DNA of 21,879 bases from an uncultured Peptococcaceae bacterium. GTDB taxonomy: Bacteria > Bacillota > Peptococcia > Peptococcales > Peptococcaceae. Numbering within the stretch: the first letter of the stretch is position 1; the number at the start of each line of letters is the position of its first letter. Positions 21,259-21,879 of the stretch are shown one piece after another. The position numbers and the translations under genes are program-made. The notes beneath the pieces were generated by a model. It saw nothing but the letters and a program-made list of their open reading frames with translations. It was not told the DNA's origin and did not search any database. Where the stretch lies: the NCBI GenBank assembly GCA_902492275.1, contig CABUKW010000039.1, positions 1 to 21,879 of the forward strand. The letters run 5' to 3'.

Positions 21259-21759
21259 TTAAGACTCATGCAGCCAATCAATTCCCGGATAAAGCTCTCC
21301 TGTCCGAATAAAATACTCCACTGCCTTTACGCCAGTTTCCATATCTGTGATGGCTTGAATTTTGGGAACCGGAGATTGTCCTCCACTCTCAAGAGCAGTC
21401 CATACACGCTTGTCGGAATAAGCAAATTGCTCCACTTCTTCAGCAGTATCAGCATAAGCCATATTGTATGTGTAATAGTAGTGAAATTTGCCATTCTGGT
21501 TAAATGTGCAGCCAAGAGAAAGCCATTTCCCGTCTGAAAGCACTTCCATAAAGTCGCATTCTCCGTCAGGGTCTTGTGACAGATAAACTGTAATGCCCTG
21601 CGATACTTGCTTTAGTATTTTTGAAATCAACTGCGGTGTAATTTCAACTTCATTATATATACCATCACGGGAAGGATAATACGCAATATGTTTAACTGCA
21701 ACTGCATTTGTATCAAATGCTGGAATTTCCTCTTGTCTTGAAATGATTTTAATATCCAT
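21259..21759 (-). CDS. Small acidic protein, possible Imm1-like immunity protein
   Basis: A 166-residue acidic soluble protein. The body has a beta-rich segment (ITVYLSQDPDGECDFMEVL) and an aromatic stretch (FHYYYTYNMAY). It ends in ETGVKAVEYFIRTGELYPGIDW, a layout reminiscent of Imm1-type immunity proteins, which close with an Ala-x-x-Phe-Ile/Leu-x-x-Gly-x-x-Pro-x-x-x-Trp pattern. That assignment is tentative. The ATG at 21757-21759 has AAGGAG 6 bases upstream; a GTG eight codons earlier would place the ribosome site inside the gene. It is AT-rich like its downstream neighbour. If the immunity reading is right, a toxin gene or its C-terminal module would be expected to the right of the window. 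Confidence 0.7.
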   Translation of the reverse strand: MDIKIISRQEEIPAFDTNAVAVKHIAYYPSRDGIYNEVEITPQLISKILKQVSQGITVYLSQDPDGECDFMEVLSDGKWLSLGCTFNQNGKFHYYYTYNMAYADTAEEVEQFAYSDKRVWTALESGGQSPVPKIQAITDMETGVKAVEYFIRTGELYPGIDWLHES

Positions 21760-21879
21760 TAAATTCTCCTTTTCAATTTCCACAACTCCCGATTTATCGT
21801 TCTGCTATTTTCATTTTAATACAATTTCAAGCGCATAGAAATATCCTCTTTTTCGGGCAAATTTTCAACTTTGAACATA

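Noticed and set aside
1..21879. CRISPR array, tRNA or rRNA genes, insertion-sequence transposase
   Set aside because: No regularly spaced identical repeats, no cloverleaf or rRNA-like conserved blocks and no transposase-like protein were seen on either strand.

Overview
The window reads as a chromosomal segment of an anaerobic, Clostridia- or Negativicutes-like member of the Bacillota. The evidence is AGGAGG-type ribosome sites, several TTG/GTG starts, an ECF sigma factor paired with a DUF4179 protein, a DUF6323/DUF6179 pair, a short GtrA with a CsbB-like glycosyltransferase, and UvrC next to a holin-4-like membrane protein. I cannot name a genus. Every convincing gene lies on the minus strand, so operons are read from high to low coordinates.

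Left end (1-913): a decayed plus-strand coding remnant, then about 600 bases without a gene. That stretch holds two copies of a 59-base hairpin repeat, a 26-base palindrome whose core is one base from the universal ParB site parS, and other large inverted repeats. Next come a tyrosine phosphatase (914-1927) with a palindrome inside its promoter spacer, and an ECF sigma/DUF4179 two-gene unit (2075-4037).

Centre left (4264-9002): five genes, read as circularly permuted ATP-grasp, alpha-E, transglutaminase-like protease, M14-like zinc acylase/carboxypeptidase, and a second M14-like protein that has lost its zinc ligands. The first two overlap each other, and the last three are chained by 4-base ATGA overlaps. 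ATP-grasp/alpha-E/transglutaminase clusters are known as predicted peptide-forming amidoligase systems. The added enzyme/pseudoenzyme pair makes this the best candidate for an undescribed system here.

Centre (9197-15682): uvrC, a small membrane protein, a Cof-type HAD phosphatase and a complete FecBCD-type ABC importer (lipoprotein, permease, ATPase). They run in one direction with small gaps and no visible internal terminator. The ATPase carries an extra C-terminal domain of about 105 residues.

Right (15810-20524): the DUF6179/DUF6323 pair, with a divergent plus-strand promoter that seems to drive only a very long terminator-like hairpin (possible small RNA). Then comes a three-gene surface glycosylation unit (multi-pass GT-C, GT2 and GtrA), which matches the three-component glycosylation logic.

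Right end (20657-21879): two visibly AT-richer small genes that look like polymorphic-toxin immunity genes. They abut the GC-rich 3' end of a broken older gene and its terminator, which suggests an insertion junction.
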